A stretch of 64,000 bases of DNA from JAMQKA01 sp043951865 (GCF_043951865.1 NZ_JBINJF010000009.1:98886-162885); one strand, 5' to 3'. Positions 1 through 9,278 are shown, counted from the first letter of the stretch. Translations and numbers: made by a program. Notes: generated from the letters alone by a model not told the origin.

Positions 1-1235
1 TCGGTGGCTGTATAACGCATGAGTGCCATGACAGAATCTACCGGCTGCCGGGTCGTCAGATCTTCCATCCGGTAAATGCTGTCGGAGGGATATCCCAGAG
101 CATTCTGCAGGTAGGTTTCGATGAGTTGCAGGTCTCGTCCCGTATACTTTCTGGGCGTATAGTTTCCCCGGTATTCTTCATTACCAACGAGCATACCTAT
201 ACCGTGCTTATTCGATGCGTTTAATATCGGGATATTCGTTTCCACATCAATTCTACCAAACGGAACCGTGGGAACGGCCACGACCTGGTTCTTTTTGGCA
301 AAATCGGAAGTTCTCCAGACAAGAGACACATCTCCCCTAGCAATGAAATTATCCGAAATGCCGTACAGAACCTTGTACCATTCCCGGCCGGCCTCTTCCA
401 CTATTTGAAGCTGACTTCCCTCAATGAGTTCAGCCAACACATTTTCAATGGATTCATCGGGGGCATTTCTTAGTTCTGTCACCGGTGTCTCCACCCTGGC
501 AAACGGCCGGAGGATGGAATCCAGCGGGTATGAAAAAAGGTAGGTGCTGTCGCTGTATCCGACTTCGATATTTACGGGGCCGGGATCCGGATCCGTAATT
601 TCTGCTGCACTTAACACCGAACCGAGATCAACATTTATCTGGCCATTGCTGAGCCCATAACGCTGCTGTTCGGTGATCGCATCCCCGTTGTAATAAATAT
701 TGATGGTGGCCGAATCATGTTCGGCGCTGGATACCCGCGCAGTATCGGTTTTGATCTGCCAGCCCGATGTCCGCAGAAAACGCTCCTCTCCCGTGGGGCG
801 GGGTTCCCCATCGGGTTTGAAATTCAGAGTCGAACTCAGCACCAGCAGTCCACCGACAGTATTGAGCGTCACCGTTTCCAGGCGCCCCTCAATGCCGTTA
901 ACGGCATTGGAATTGGCCAGGTAAAAAGCGGTAGCCGCCCCCATTACGCCCAGCGAAAAGAAAAAAGGACGAATTTTGTAGTCCTGTACATACCGCTCCA
1001 TGAGAACTTTTTGTGCAAATTCATACCGCTGTTGGGACATCAGCTGCAGGTGCAGAACAGGATCTTCTGCAGTTGGCGGCTGGGATACCGCAGGAAACTC
1101 CCGGGAGGAAAGCAGCGTGTAATCCTCCGGATCGATCGTCTGTGTATCTTTAACCATCCACCGCGGATTGGTGCAGGCTCCCAGTACCAGGACCAGGACC
1201 AGGAAAAAGAGGTTATATTGAAATAAACGGTTCAA
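1..1235 (-). CDS. Lipoprotein with SH3-like region and caspase-like (peptidase C14) domain, partial
   Basis: The gene runs off the left edge, and 411 codons are visible. It begins with a TTG nine bases after the stop of the upstream barrel gene; an in-frame TAA (that same stop) blocks a longer start, and the TTG gives a good lipoprotein signal (hydrophobic run ending LGAC, Cys at residue 21). A second hydrophobic segment lies near residues 83-101. Around residues 240-290 there is a bacterial-SH3-like stretch (LIEGSQLQIVEE, then EWYKVLYG). From about residue 342 the sequence (GIGMLVGNEEY, then a GRDLQLIETYL helix) matches the start of caspase-type C14 domains. The catalytic His and Cys would lie beyond the window, so activity cannot be judged. 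It is probably the last visible gene of a greA-ugd-NUDIX-barrel-lipoprotein operon. The envelope location is inferred from the lipobox; the substrate is unknown. Confidence 0.8.
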   Translation of the reverse strand, partial: MNRLFQYNLFFLVLVLVLGACTNPRWMVKDTQTIDPEDYTLLSSREFPAVSQPPTAEDPVLHLQLMSQQRYEFAQKVLMERYVQDYKIRPFFFSLGVMGAATAFYLANSNAVNGIEGRLETVTLNTVGGLLVLSSTLNFKPDGEPRPTGEERFLRTSGWQIKTDTARVSSAEHDSATINIYYNGDAITEQQRYGLSNGQINVDLGSVLSAAEITDPDPGPVNIEVGYSDSTYLFSYPLDSILRPFARVETPVTELRNAPDESIENVLAELIEGSQLQIVEEAGREWYKVLYGISDNFIARGDVSLVWRTSDFAKKNQVVAVPTVPFGRIDVETNIPILNASNKHGIGMLVGNEEYRGNYTPRKYTGRDLQLIETYLQNALGYPSDSIYRMEDLTTRQPVDSVMALMRYTAT

Positions 1236-1244
1236 GCAGTGGTA

Positions 1245-2468
1245 TTAGAATGTAAAAACAGCTCCGATTCCTATGACATGACGAAACGAAAAGTGCGAAT
1301 TTTCCTGCGGATGCGAAACCCACAACGGGAGATCGTACCGAAGCACCAGGCCCCGCGGGTTGCCAAGATAATCAGGAATATTGAAGGAAAACGTAAAGCC
1401 GAGACCTGCATCCGAAAGCACGTGAGACTCTTCAAGGCTTGTCAGTCCCAGTGAAGTACCGGTATCATTAAAGATATACGAACGCAGCCTCATAAAATTA
1501 CCGATCACCGGAATATTGCGGATTGCCCGGTCGAGCGGGTTGGGATAGTCCAGTTCGATATTGAGTGCTCCCACGGAGGTCAGCAGAGGACTCAGCCCGT
1601 TTTCAAGTGCAGAAATATCCTGCTCGCTGTATCCTCTCAAGTTCGCCCCGCCCGCTACCTGGAAGAGACCCGTTGACATCCACGAGGTGGGAATGGTGCC
1701 TTTGGCACGAACCAGGCTGTTCTGGTTCCACTGAACGATCGGCCGGAAGCTGCGGCTAAACAGAAACTCCGGTGCGGTCTTTTCGGAAGCCAGCCCTGAA
1801 AAAAGGCGTGTATGGAGTCCAAACCCGGACCCCAGCAAAAACTGCTGCTTCAGTTCCACGGCCGCGTAAACAAATGGAGAAGTCTCTCCCGCAATATTTG
1901 CCTTAACATCGGCCTTGACTTGATAGCGGCCCAGGACGTTTGCATTGTTCAGTTCAAATCCCAGTGTTCCAAGCCACAGCCATTCCTGCTGCCACGTATG
2001 CGGGAAAAGTAGATAGGAATCGTCAAAGCGCTTTTGTGCAGTAATTCCGGCAGAAAACGTTACAAACTGACGCTCGTCAAAACCCGGCTGCCACCGTTTA
2101 TTAAATTGGATGCCGTGACGCGAAAATCCGGCCCTGATGGAACTGGCAAGCCGTATATTCCCCTCGCTGTTGAACCCCGAGATGGAAGGAATCGGTTCGG
2201 TAAATTCAACATTGTAGGATATGGGGTCTTCTGGCCACCACGTTCCGAGCCAGATCCCTGCATTCAACCGGTGGGGGCCATCCTGAAATGTGCCGGGGAC
2301 CTGGCCTGTCACACGCACTCCTGCGCGAATACCGTCCACGTCATTGTACCAGACATCCGGGTAAGGCAGCAGCTCATAGCTTTTCGTCTCTTGCGCCATG
2401 CCCGGAGTGGCAAGAAATAGACCTATAAATATGGCGGCACAACACGTTGCGAGAGGCGGAATTTTCAT
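1245..2468 (-). CDS. Outer-membrane beta-barrel protein (Omp85/surface-antigen-like C-terminus)
   Basis: A protein of 407 residues with a clear signal peptide (cleavage after GMAQ, near residue 26) followed by alternating beta-strand sequence throughout. The C-terminal third has GGANLRGYSEQD, the (V/L)RG(F/Y) motif typical of D15/Omp85 and related barrels, and the chain ends in an aromatic Phe as outer-membrane barrels do. There are no POTRA repeats, so it is a barrel-only relative, perhaps like the barrel parts attached to M1-type peptidases. The ATG at 2468 overlaps the stop of the NUDIX gene (TGATG), which suggests translational coupling; a TTG one codon upstream is less likely. It is followed nine bases later by the caspase-like lipoprotein. 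The cargo or partner is unknown. Confidence 0.75.
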   Translation of the reverse strand: MKIPPLATCCAAIFIGLFLATPGMAQETKSYELLPYPDVWYNDVDGIRAGVRVTGQVPGTFQDGPHRLNAGIWLGTWWPEDPISYNVEFTEPIPSISGFNSEGNIRLASSIRAGFSRHGIQFNKRWQPGFDERQFVTFSAGITAQKRFDDSYLLFPHTWQQEWLWLGTLGFELNNANVLGRYQVKADVKANIAGETSPFVYAAVELKQQFLLGSGFGLHTRLFSGLASEKTAPEFLFSRSFRPIVQWNQNSLVRAKGTIPTSWMSTGLFQVAGGANLRGYSEQDISALENGLSPLLTSVGALNIELDYPNPLDRAIRNIPVIGNFMRLRSYIFNDTGTSLGLTSLEESHVLSDAGLGFTFSFNIPDYLGNPRGLVLRYDLPLWVSHPQENSHFSFRHVIGIGAVFTF

Positions 2469-2920
2469 CAATGAATCGGGATTTCCCAGTCTTCTATTAT
2501 AGCTTTTGACAACAATATATCATGAATAAACCGTAATATTCTCCGCTGTTCTGGCCAGTAAATATAATGTTCTGCTTTATCAATCGTAATCCATTTATAG
2601 CGGGTGTGCTCCTCGTTAAGCCGGATGTCCGGCGCCCGGTTTAATTCTGCTGCAAAAACAGGGATCTGGTGTATCATATCGGTCGAGGGCTCATAAAATT
2701 GATTTAACGTTGGAGGTGACCAAAACCGTTCGGGATCTACACTCAGCTCTTCGTTAAGCTCTCGAAGAGCCGCTTGCCAGGCGGTCTCTCCCGGTTTTAC
2801 TTTGCCGCCGACCATCCGCCACTGCCCGGCATACATTTTGTTTTTCGCGCGTTTTGCTACAAAAAATTGAGGAGTATCCTCTATAAAACGGTAGGGATAC
2901 AGATCTACCAGCCGCGGCAT
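2468..2920 (-). CDS. NUDIX hydrolase
   Basis: A 150-residue NUDIX protein. The Nudix box GX5EX7REUXEEXGU is readable from about residue 38: a G-G-K-V-K-P-G-E start, then the REL-EEL metal-binding helix. Family members hydrolyse nucleoside diphosphates linked to another group; the small size and the sequence around the box resemble the dATP pyrophosphohydrolase/MutT-like branch, but the substrate cannot be read from sequence. It lies 12 bases downstream of ugd and its stop overlaps the start of the barrel gene, so it is probably co-transcribed with both. Beside ugd, a nucleotide-sugar or housecleaning role is conceivable but not shown. Confidence 0.88.
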   Translation of the reverse strand: MPRLVDLYPYRFIEDTPQFFVAKRAKNKMYAGQWRMVGGKVKPGETAWQAALRELNEELSVDPERFWSPPTLNQFYEPSTDMIHQIPVFAAELNRAPDIRLNEEHTRYKWITIDKAEHYIYWPEQRRILRFIHDILLSKAIIEDWEIPIH

Positions 2921-2932
2921 ATTTTTGAAGGA

Positions 2933-4285
2933 TCAGGCGTTGTCGGGTTGCATTTCAGGGACGTTAACCGTTGGGCGACCGATGCTAAAGTATTTGATAT
3001 CCATATCCTCTATCCGCTTGAGATCGTAAAGGTTACGACCATCAAAGATAACCGCTTCCTTCATCAGTTTCGGGAAATTATCAAACGAAGGTCGCCGGAA
3101 CTCATTCCATTCGGTGCAGATCACGAGAGCGTCCACTCCCCGCAGCGCGTCTTTTTGATCGTGTACAAAATCGGTGTTCTCCAGCACCTCTTCATCTGCA
3201 GCCGCCCTGAAAGTAGCGATCGCCTCGGGGTCATAGGCTTTTAGTTTTGCCCCCCGTTGTACCAGCTCCTTGGTGACATACAGGGCCGGAGCTTCCCTGA
3301 TATCATCGGTTTCAGGCTTGAAAGAGAGTCCCCAGATACCAAATGTTTTGCCGGTAAAATCATCCGTTCCGAAAAACTTCTCCATTTTGGGGAGCAGGGA
3401 GATCTTTTGTGCATCGTTGATCTTCATTACGGAATCGAGAATTTTGAAATCATAGCCGAACTGGGAAGCGGTCTGATGAATCGCCTGCACATCTTTGGGG
3501 AAGCAGCTGCCCCCGTACCCGATGCCGGCAAAAAGGAATCGCTTGCCGATACGGGAATCCGTGCCGATACCCCGCCGCACGTGATCGACATTGGCCCCTA
3601 CCCGCTCACAGATATTGGCAATCTCGTTCATAAACGTAATTTTAGTGGCCAGGAAAGAGTTGGCAGCATATTTCGTGAGTTCCGAACTCCGTTCATCCAT
3701 AACGATGATCGGGTTGCCGCTGCGCACGAACGGTTCATACAGGAGCTCCATCTTTTCCGCTGCCCGCTTGCTGGAAGTCCCGATAACGACTCGTTCAGGC
3801 TTCAAAAAATCCTCAACCGCGGCTCCTTCACGCAAAAATTCGGGGTTGGAGACAACGTCAAAATCGGTGGTCGCGTTGGCCGCAATTCGCCGGCGTACCT
3901 GCTCGGCAGTGCCAACCGGCACCGTGCTTTTGTTGACAATGACCTTGTATTCATCAATCAGGTTTCCGAGCTGTTCCGCCACCTTAAGGACGGCACTCAG
4001 GTCGGCCTGTCCGTCGGCGCCCGGCGGTGTTGGAAGACACAGGAAAATGAGTTCCGCCTGTTTGACAGAATGCTCCAAGTTAGTTGTAAAATGCAGGCGA
4101 TCCTCTTTTATCGAGCGGCTGAATAACCGATGCAGTCCGGGTTCATAAATAGGTATTTCCCCCTGCTTCAGGGTTTGGATCTTCTCTTCATCGATATCAA
4201 CGCATGTAACGTTATTTCCCGAGTCAGCAAAGCAGGTGCCCGAGACAAGTCCTACATAACCGGTACCTATTACGGCAATATCCAT
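2933..4285 (-). CDS. ugd: UDP-glucose 6-dehydrogenase
   Basis: 450 residues, normal for the family. It oxidises UDP-glucose to UDP-glucuronate with two NAD+, supplying precursors for surface polysaccharide or lipid decoration. The N-terminal Rossmann motif is IGTGYVGLV (residues 6-14). The catalytic-cysteine motif GYGGSCFPKD is present near residue 262, as are the central helix of the family and the C-terminal UDP-binding domain with GLSFKPETDDIREAP. It starts 3 bases after the greA stop and ends 12 bases before the NUDIX gene, consistent with one transcript. GDP-mannose and UDP-ManNAc dehydrogenases share the fold, but the cysteine-motif context and overall sequence fit the UDP-glucose type. 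Confidence 0.93.
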   Translation of the reverse strand: MDIAVIGTGYVGLVSGTCFADSGNNVTCVDIDEEKIQTLKQGEIPIYEPGLHRLFSRSIKEDRLHFTTNLEHSVKQAELIFLCLPTPPGADGQADLSAVLKVAEQLGNLIDEYKVIVNKSTVPVGTAEQVRRRIAANATTDFDVVSNPEFLREGAAVEDFLKPERVVIGTSSKRAAEKMELLYEPFVRSGNPIIVMDERSSELTKYAANSFLATKITFMNEIANICERVGANVDHVRRGIGTDSRIGKRFLFAGIGYGGSCFPKDVQAIHQTASQFGYDFKILDSVMKINDAQKISLLPKMEKFFGTDDFTGKTFGIWGLSFKPETDDIREAPALYVTKELVQRGAKLKAYDPEAIATFRAAADEEVLENTDFVHDQKDALRGVDALVICTEWNEFRRPSFDNFPKLMKEAVIFDGRNLYDLKRIEDMDIKYFSIGRPTVNVPEMQPDNA

Positions 4286-4288
4286 CTG

Positions 4289-4786
4289 TTATCGTTCTAT
4301 GTTTTTTATTTCCAATTTCAGTGTTCCTGCGGGCACATCCACCTCAACGACCTCGCCTATCTCGCATCCCAGAATCGCCTGGCCGATGGGAGAGTCAACC
4401 GAAATCTTGTTTTCCTTGAAATTGGCCTCGTCTTTGGAGACAAGCGTGTACTTAACCTCTTTATCGGTCTTGTGGTTGTGGATTGTTACCGTGGAAAGGA
4501 GATAAGCCTTGTCGGTTTTTATTTCATCTTCATCCAGTATCCGAGCATTTGCCAGTGCATTTTCAAGCTCAGAGATCCGCTTCTCAAGCATCCCCTGTGC
4601 CTCTTTGGCGGCATCATACTCGGCATTCTCGCTTAAGTCACCCTTCGCACGTGCCTCGGCAATCTCTTCGGCGATCTCTTTCCGCCCACGGGTCTTTAAA
4701 TCTTTAAGTTCTGCTTCCAGTCTTTCGAAACCTTCTCTGGACAGATAATTCTTATCACTCATGGTGTCGAGGTTCTGCTTTTTCAT
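4289..4786 (-). CDS. greA: Transcription elongation factor GreA
   Basis: GreA-type factor of 165 residues (157 if the second ATG at 4762 is used). It enters the RNA polymerase secondary channel and stimulates cleavage of backtracked RNA. The N-terminal coiled coil carries the signature tip with acidic residues (ARAKGDLSENAEY). The C-terminal FKBP-like domain includes DSPIGQAILGCEIGEVVEV. Family alignment favours the start at 4762 (MSDKNYL), because GreA proteins usually begin just before the YLT/SREG motif; neither start has a clear Shine-Dalgarno sequence, so the longer form is listed. It is the first gene of the leftward group and is divergent from the TrmH-type gene across 147 bases. Confidence 0.95.
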   Translation of the reverse strand: MKKQNLDTMSDKNYLSREGFERLEAELKDLKTRGRKEIAEEIAEARAKGDLSENAEYDAAKEAQGMLEKRISELENALANARILDEDEIKTDKAYLLSTVTIHNHKTDKEVKYTLVSKDEANFKENKISVDSPIGQAILGCEIGEVVEVDVPAGTLKLEIKNIER

Positions 4787-4933
4787 TCAAAATGTACTTC
4801 AAAAAAAGAATGCCAGCCGAAGCTGACATAAATATTTTACGTACTTTCCAGTTTGTTAGGCGCTAAAAATACTATGATATTTGTATTAATGCTAACGATT
4901 TTACCTTCGTTACTTTCAAGAAAGTCCAGCTGT

Positions 4934-5470
4934 ATGAGTATTAAAAAGCTTACTACGAAACAGATTTTGAAGAACAATCGCTCCCGGTCGGTCCCGGAGC
5001 CGATGCAACATCTGAAAATTTTGCTGCATAACCTGCGCAGTATGCACAACGTGGGAGCGGCTTTCCGCAGTGCCGATGCGTTCGGCATTTCAGAGATCCT
5101 GATTTCCGGTTTTACGCCTGCCCCGCCCCGGCCGGAAATATCCAAAACGGCGATCGGGGCTGAACAGTTTGTGGACTGGAAGCAATTCGAGGATGCGGAA
5201 TTCCTTTTTAACCAGCTTCGGGAAGCCGGTTTTCACCTGGTGGGGATCGAACAGACCGACAACAGCATCCACCTGCCCGATTACCAGCCGCCGGAGCAGA
5301 AAAAGCTGTGCCTCGTTTTCGGCAATGAGGTAACGGGCATTGATGAGACGATTATGCCCCATATCGATCAATTTGTAGATATACCCCAGTACGGGAACAA
5401 GCACTCCCTGAACGTCTCCGTGGCAGTGGGGGTAACGCTGTACGGGTTCCTGCAAAAATCGTGGTCATAA
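4934..5470 (+). CDS. TrmH/SpoU-family RNA 2'-O-methyltransferase
   Basis: 178 residues from the ATG at 4934. An upstream start at 4853 would add 27 residues that do not resemble the family. The SPOUT trefoil-knot motifs are all visible: motif 1 NVGAAFRSADAFG (about residue 39), motif 2 LVFGNEVTGID (about 130) and motif 3 SLNVSVAVGVTLY near the C-terminus. Such enzymes methylate ribose 2'-OH groups in tRNA or rRNA using SAM. Lacking the extra domains of RlmB or TrmH proper, it resembles the small stand-alone members often annotated only as RNA methyltransferase, so I cannot assign the site. It is a single gene divergent from greA. Confidence 0.9.
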   Translation: MSIKKLTTKQILKNNRSRSVPEPMQHLKILLHNLRSMHNVGAAFRSADAFGISEILISGFTPAPPRPEISKTAIGAEQFVDWKQFEDAEFLFNQLREAGFHLVGIEQTDNSIHLPDYQPPEQKKLCLVFGNEVTGIDETIMPHIDQFVDIPQYGNKHSLNVSVAVGVTLYGFLQKSWS

Positions 5471-5636
5471 TGAGATGTTGCACCCCCTCTTAAAAAAGGA
5501 CGGAATCAACACCGGGAGTCCGGCCGGTCTGAGCCCGACCCGATTTAAGCGGCGCGAATTTCGGATTTTTAAATTTAAGCTGTTATTTTCGCTCTCAATC
5601 TGAACTACCGAATTATTAATCCAACAGTTGACGCGA

Positions 5637-7673
5637 ATGTCGAAAAAGCTTCTTGTAACCTCTGCCCTGCCCTACGCCAACGGTCCTATTCACCTCGGAC
5701 ATATTGCAGGTGCTTATCTTCCCGCCGATCTTTTTGTGAGATACAAGCGCCTTAAAAACGCCGATGTAGTCTATATTTGCGGCTCCGATGAGCATGGAGT
5801 GCCTATTACCATTGCCGCAGAAAAAGAAGGCGTTGCCCCGCAGGATATTGTGGACAAATTTCATGAGATGAACAAGCGGGTGTTCGAGGAATTCAAGATT
5901 TCGTTCGACTACTACGGCCGAACCAGCTCGGATGTGCACCGGGAGACATCCCAGGAGATTTTCAAGAAGTTGTATGAGAAGGGCATCTTCACGAAAAAGG
6001 TGGAGGAACAGCTCTATGACGAGGAAGCAGACATGTTCCTACCCGACCGGTATGTGAAAGGCACCTGCCCCAGTTGTGGCTACGAAGAAGCCTACGGCGA
6101 CCAGTGCGAACAGTGCGGCACCTCCCTCTCTCCCACTGAACTGATCGACCCGAGAAGTGCATTGACCGGCAACAAGCCGATTACCAAGAAAACCGAACAC
6201 CTGTACCTGCCGATGGGAGACTACCAGCAGGAGCTGGAGGAATGGCTCGACACCCGTAAAAACTGGAAACCCAACGTAATGGGACAGGTCAAAAGCTGGC
6301 TGAACGACGGGCTCAGCGACCGGGCCATGACGCGTGACCTGACCTGGGGCGTTCCGGTTCCGGTGGAAGGATTCGAGGACAAAGTGCTCTACGTATGGTT
6401 CGACGCTCCCATCGGCTATATATCCGCCACAAAAGAATGGGCCCGGCAGCAGGGCGATCCGGAACGCTGGAAAGCGTACTGGCAGGATGAGGAGGTTGAA
6501 CTGGTTCACTTTATCGGGAAAGACAACATCGTATTTCATTGCATCATTTTTCCCATGCTGCTGATGCAACACGGCGATTATGTGCTGCCTGAAAATGTAC
6601 CGGCCAACGAGTTCCTGAACCTGGAGGGCAAGAAGCTCTCCACCTCCCGCGGGTGGGCGGTTTGGCTGAACGAGTACCTCGAAGAGTTCGAGGCCGACCT
6701 CCTGCGGTATGTTCTGGGTACCATCCTTCCTGAAACCAAAGATTCCGACTTTTCCTGGAGCGATTTCCAAACGAAGGTCAACAGTGAGCTTGCCGATGTT
6801 CTCGGAAACTTTATCTTCCGAACGACATCCTTTACCTCCAAATATTTTGACGGTACAGTTCCCGCACTGACAGATCCCTCTCCCAAAGACAGGGAAGCCC
6901 TGGACCAGATTGAACAGCACAAAAAGAGCATTGCAGAAAAGTATGAGCATTATAAAATCCGTGAAGCGATTGCCGAAACCCTGAACCTGGCGCGCGTGGG
7001 GAATAAATATTTTACGGAGATGGAACCGTGGAAAACCCGTAAAGAGGATCCCCGGGCTTGTGCTAATACGTTACACGTCTGTCTTCAGATATCCGCGGCC
7101 CTTTCGGTGCTTTTCCACCCGGTTCTGCCCGGCAAGATGGCACAACTCAGAAACCAGCTCGGACTGCCGGAGGATATCGGCTGGGATGCGGTGAACGACC
7201 AGTTGATGGAAGTGGGTAAAGCAGTGGAGCAGGGCGAAATCCTGTTCCAGAAAATTGAGGATGAACAGATCGAGCAGCAGCTGCAGAAATTGAAGGATCG
7301 CGCTGCAGAGATGTCGGAAGACGGGCAAACGGCGGACTACGAACCGCTTAAGGATGAAATTGAGTTCGACGACTTTACGGCCATCGATATACGGGCGGGC
7401 AAGATTGTCGAGGCCCGGCCTATCGAAAAAGCAGACAAGCTGCTTAGGCTGACGGTAGACCTCGGCTTCGAGACGCGAACAATCGTCTCAGGCATTGCTC
7501 CCGATTTCGACCCGGAAGAGATCGTGGGACAAAAGGTCTGCGTGGTGGCCAACCTGGCACCCAAAGCCCTGATGGGGGTTGAAAGCAACGGGATGATTTT
7601 AATGGCCGAAACGGCCGACGGGAGGCTCCGTTTCGTAGAAACGGATGCCGAACCCGGCAGCCCGATTACCTGA
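5637..7673 (+). CDS. metG: Methionyl-tRNA synthetase
   Basis: 678 residues; charges tRNA-Met with methionine. The class I signature is HLGH (residues 19-22) and the second is a KLSTS version of KMSKS (near 332). A zinc-finger insertion follows the first catalytic segment, with paired CPSC and CEQC knuckles around residues 143-161. The C-terminal 110 residues form an EMAP/Trbp111-type tRNA-binding domain (DFTAIDIRAGKIVEA onward), so the enzyme should be dimeric. The ATG at 5637 is chosen over the in-frame TTG at 5628 because the family begins a few residues before the VTSALPYANGPIHLGH strand. It appears monocistronic, with a 166-base gap upstream and 202 bases downstream. Confidence 0.96.
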   Translation: MSKKLLVTSALPYANGPIHLGHIAGAYLPADLFVRYKRLKNADVVYICGSDEHGVPITIAAEKEGVAPQDIVDKFHEMNKRVFEEFKISFDYYGRTSSDVHRETSQEIFKKLYEKGIFTKKVEEQLYDEEADMFLPDRYVKGTCPSCGYEEAYGDQCEQCGTSLSPTELIDPRSALTGNKPITKKTEHLYLPMGDYQQELEEWLDTRKNWKPNVMGQVKSWLNDGLSDRAMTRDLTWGVPVPVEGFEDKVLYVWFDAPIGYISATKEWARQQGDPERWKAYWQDEEVELVHFIGKDNIVFHCIIFPMLLMQHGDYVLPENVPANEFLNLEGKKLSTSRGWAVWLNEYLEEFEADLLRYVLGTILPETKDSDFSWSDFQTKVNSELADVLGNFIFRTTSFTSKYFDGTVPALTDPSPKDREALDQIEQHKKSIAEKYEHYKIREAIAETLNLARVGNKYFTEMEPWKTRKEDPRACANTLHVCLQISAALSVLFHPVLPGKMAQLRNQLGLPEDIGWDAVNDQLMEVGKAVEQGEILFQKIEDEQIEQQLQKLKDRAAEMSEDGQTADYEPLKDEIEFDDFTAIDIRAGKIVEARPIEKADKLLRLTVDLGFETRTIVSGIAPDFDPEEIVGQKVCVVANLAPKALMGVESNGMILMAETADGRLRFVETDAEPGSPIT

Positions 7674-7861
7674 CACATTCAACATCCAGACGCCGTTATT
7701 AATACGACGGGGTACCGGAAGGGACAATTGGGAGTATCGGGTTTCAAAAATGTTCGAGTTTAATTCTTTCTTTAGTCACTTTATAAATGCATTTGGATTT
7801 GCCGGTAGTGCCCGGATGCGTTCATAAATGTTAAGACACTATTTTAACTGCGACCAAAAAT

Positions 7862-7868
7862 AAGGAGA
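7862..7868 (+). promoter_or_regulatory. Strong ribosome-binding site for the TTG-started transporter
   Basis: AAGGAGA lies 7 bases before the TTG at 7876. Most genes in this window have weak or no Shine-Dalgarno sequence, so this one decides the start codon. Confidence 0.75.
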
Positions 7869-7875
7869 TTTTCAT

Positions 7876-9240
7876 TTGGCTATTTCAGATGCAAGTACCA
7901 GGGGGAGTTGGAATTCGAAAATCGGTTTTATCCTTGCCGCTGCGGGATCGGCTGTCGGTTTGGGCAACATATGGCGATTCCCGACCGAAGCGGCCTCGAA
8001 TGGTGGCGGGGCGTTCCTGATAATCTACCTGATCTGCTGTTTTCTCATTGGGTTCCCGGTTATGATGGCCGAACTTTCTATCGGCCGTCATACCCAGAAA
8101 AATCCCGTGGGTGCGTTTAAAGCACTGGGGGGCAGCAACAAATTTTATCCCCTCATTGGCCTGTGGGGAGTGCTTTGCGGCATCATGATACTTTCGTTCT
8201 ACACCGTGATCGCCGGATGGACGGTGAGCTACGTCTTCGAGGAGATTTTCTTTTTCCTGGGGCTTGTCGACTGGGCCACCTGGGTTGCCGATACCAATAA
8301 CGGGCTCCTGAACGCGATCTTTTCAACCCTGTTTATGGGTGCCACCATTTCCATCATTGTGGGAGGGGTCAGTGACGGTATCGAGCGGGCCACGAAAACC
8401 ATGATGCCGCTGTTGATCGGGATCCTGATCATCATGATCGGGTACACCATCACCCAGCCTGGCAGCACGGAGGGGCTGGCCGTATACCTGCAGCCCGACT
8501 TTTCGATGATTACCCCGGAACTTATATTCGCGGCCATGGGGCAGGCATTCTTTTCCCTGTCCCTGGGAATGGGTGCGCTAATCACTTACGGTTCCTACCT
8601 CAGCAAAAAGGAAAATATTCCCGAAGCCGCGGCACTCGTAACGATAACCGATGTCGGGATCGCCTTCCTGGCCGGGCTTCTCATCCTTCCCGCCATGTAC
8701 ATGGCCCAGACCGCGGGGATCTCCATTTTTGCCGATGACGGCAGCCTGCTGGCCGGCCCGGCACTTATTTTCCAGGTACTGCCGGCTCTCTTTCATGAAC
8801 TGGGGGGGCTGCTCGGACTTGTTTTCGGCGGCACTTTTTTCCTGCTGCTGAGTGTGGCGGCCCTGACCTCCACTATTTCGCTGCTGGAGGTACCGGTCTC
8901 CTTCGCCATTGATGAATACGATGTAAAGCGGAAGACTGCGGCCGTCTACATTGGTCTCGGAATTCTTTTTATCTCGCTGATCATCGGGTTTTACCTGCCG
9001 CTGATCGATTTTCTGGACCTTGTATTCAGCCAGATTGGCCTCCCCCTCGGCGGTATCATGATATGCCTGTTCCTGGGATATGTCTGGAAAACGGAAAATG
9101 CCTTCAAAGAGTTGAACTCCGGCTACAAGGGGTTCTCAGACACCCTGCTGGGTAAAGCCTGGAAGTTTTTTGTGATGATTATCTGCCCAATCGTTATCCT
9201 CTTTAACCTGCTGCGTGCCCTCTTCCCAAATATGTTTTAA
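7876..9240 (+). CDS. Sodium-dependent transporter of the NSS/SNF family
   Basis: 454 residues with roughly eleven hydrophobic spans. Residues about 18-37 carry the diagnostic TM1 sequence of neurotransmitter:sodium symporters (AAAGSAVGLGNIWRFP), where the unwound helix binds sodium and substrate in LeuT. Bacterial members import amino acids with Na+; the substrate here is not deducible. The start is a TTG at 7876. A strong Shine-Dalgarno AAGGAGA at 7862-7868 lies 7 bases upstream, which settles the start in spite of the rare codon. It is a single gene between metG and efp. Confidence 0.92.
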   Translation: MAISDASTRGSWNSKIGFILAAAGSAVGLGNIWRFPTEAASNGGGAFLIIYLICCFLIGFPVMMAELSIGRHTQKNPVGAFKALGGSNKFYPLIGLWGVLCGIMILSFYTVIAGWTVSYVFEEIFFFLGLVDWATWVADTNNGLLNAIFSTLFMGATISIIVGGVSDGIERATKTMMPLLIGILIIMIGYTITQPGSTEGLAVYLQPDFSMITPELIFAAMGQAFFSLSLGMGALITYGSYLSKKENIPEAAALVTITDVGIAFLAGLLILPAMYMAQTAGISIFADDGSLLAGPALIFQVLPALFHELGGLLGLVFGGTFFLLLSVAALTSTISLLEVPVSFAIDEYDVKRKTAAVYIGLGILFISLIIGFYLPLIDFLDLVFSQIGLPLGGIMICLFLGYVWKTENAFKELNSGYKGFSDTLLGKAWKFFVMIICPIVILFNLLRALFPNMF

Positions 9241-9247
9241 TCCACGC

Positions 9248-9278
9248 TTGTTATCCTTAACCGCTCATGCTATTTTTG
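9248..9278 (+). promoter_or_regulatory. Candidate Bacteroidota-type promoter for efp-accBC-gcvH
   Basis: TTG at 9248-9250, a 20-base spacer, then TATTTTTG at 9271-9278. This fits the Bacteroidota housekeeping consensus TTTG-N19-21-TAnnTTTG exactly at the -7 element. Transcription would begin near 9285, leaving a leader of about 90 bases before efp. It is a motif match only. Confidence 0.5.

Noticed and set aside
717..1226. Rightward open frame of 169 codons
   Set aside because: It lies opposite the leftward lipoprotein gene, has no family features and is a reading-frame shadow.
6039..6950. Leftward open frame of 303 codons inside metG
   Set aside because: Antisense to a certain gene; composition and lack of family resemblance mark it as a shadow.
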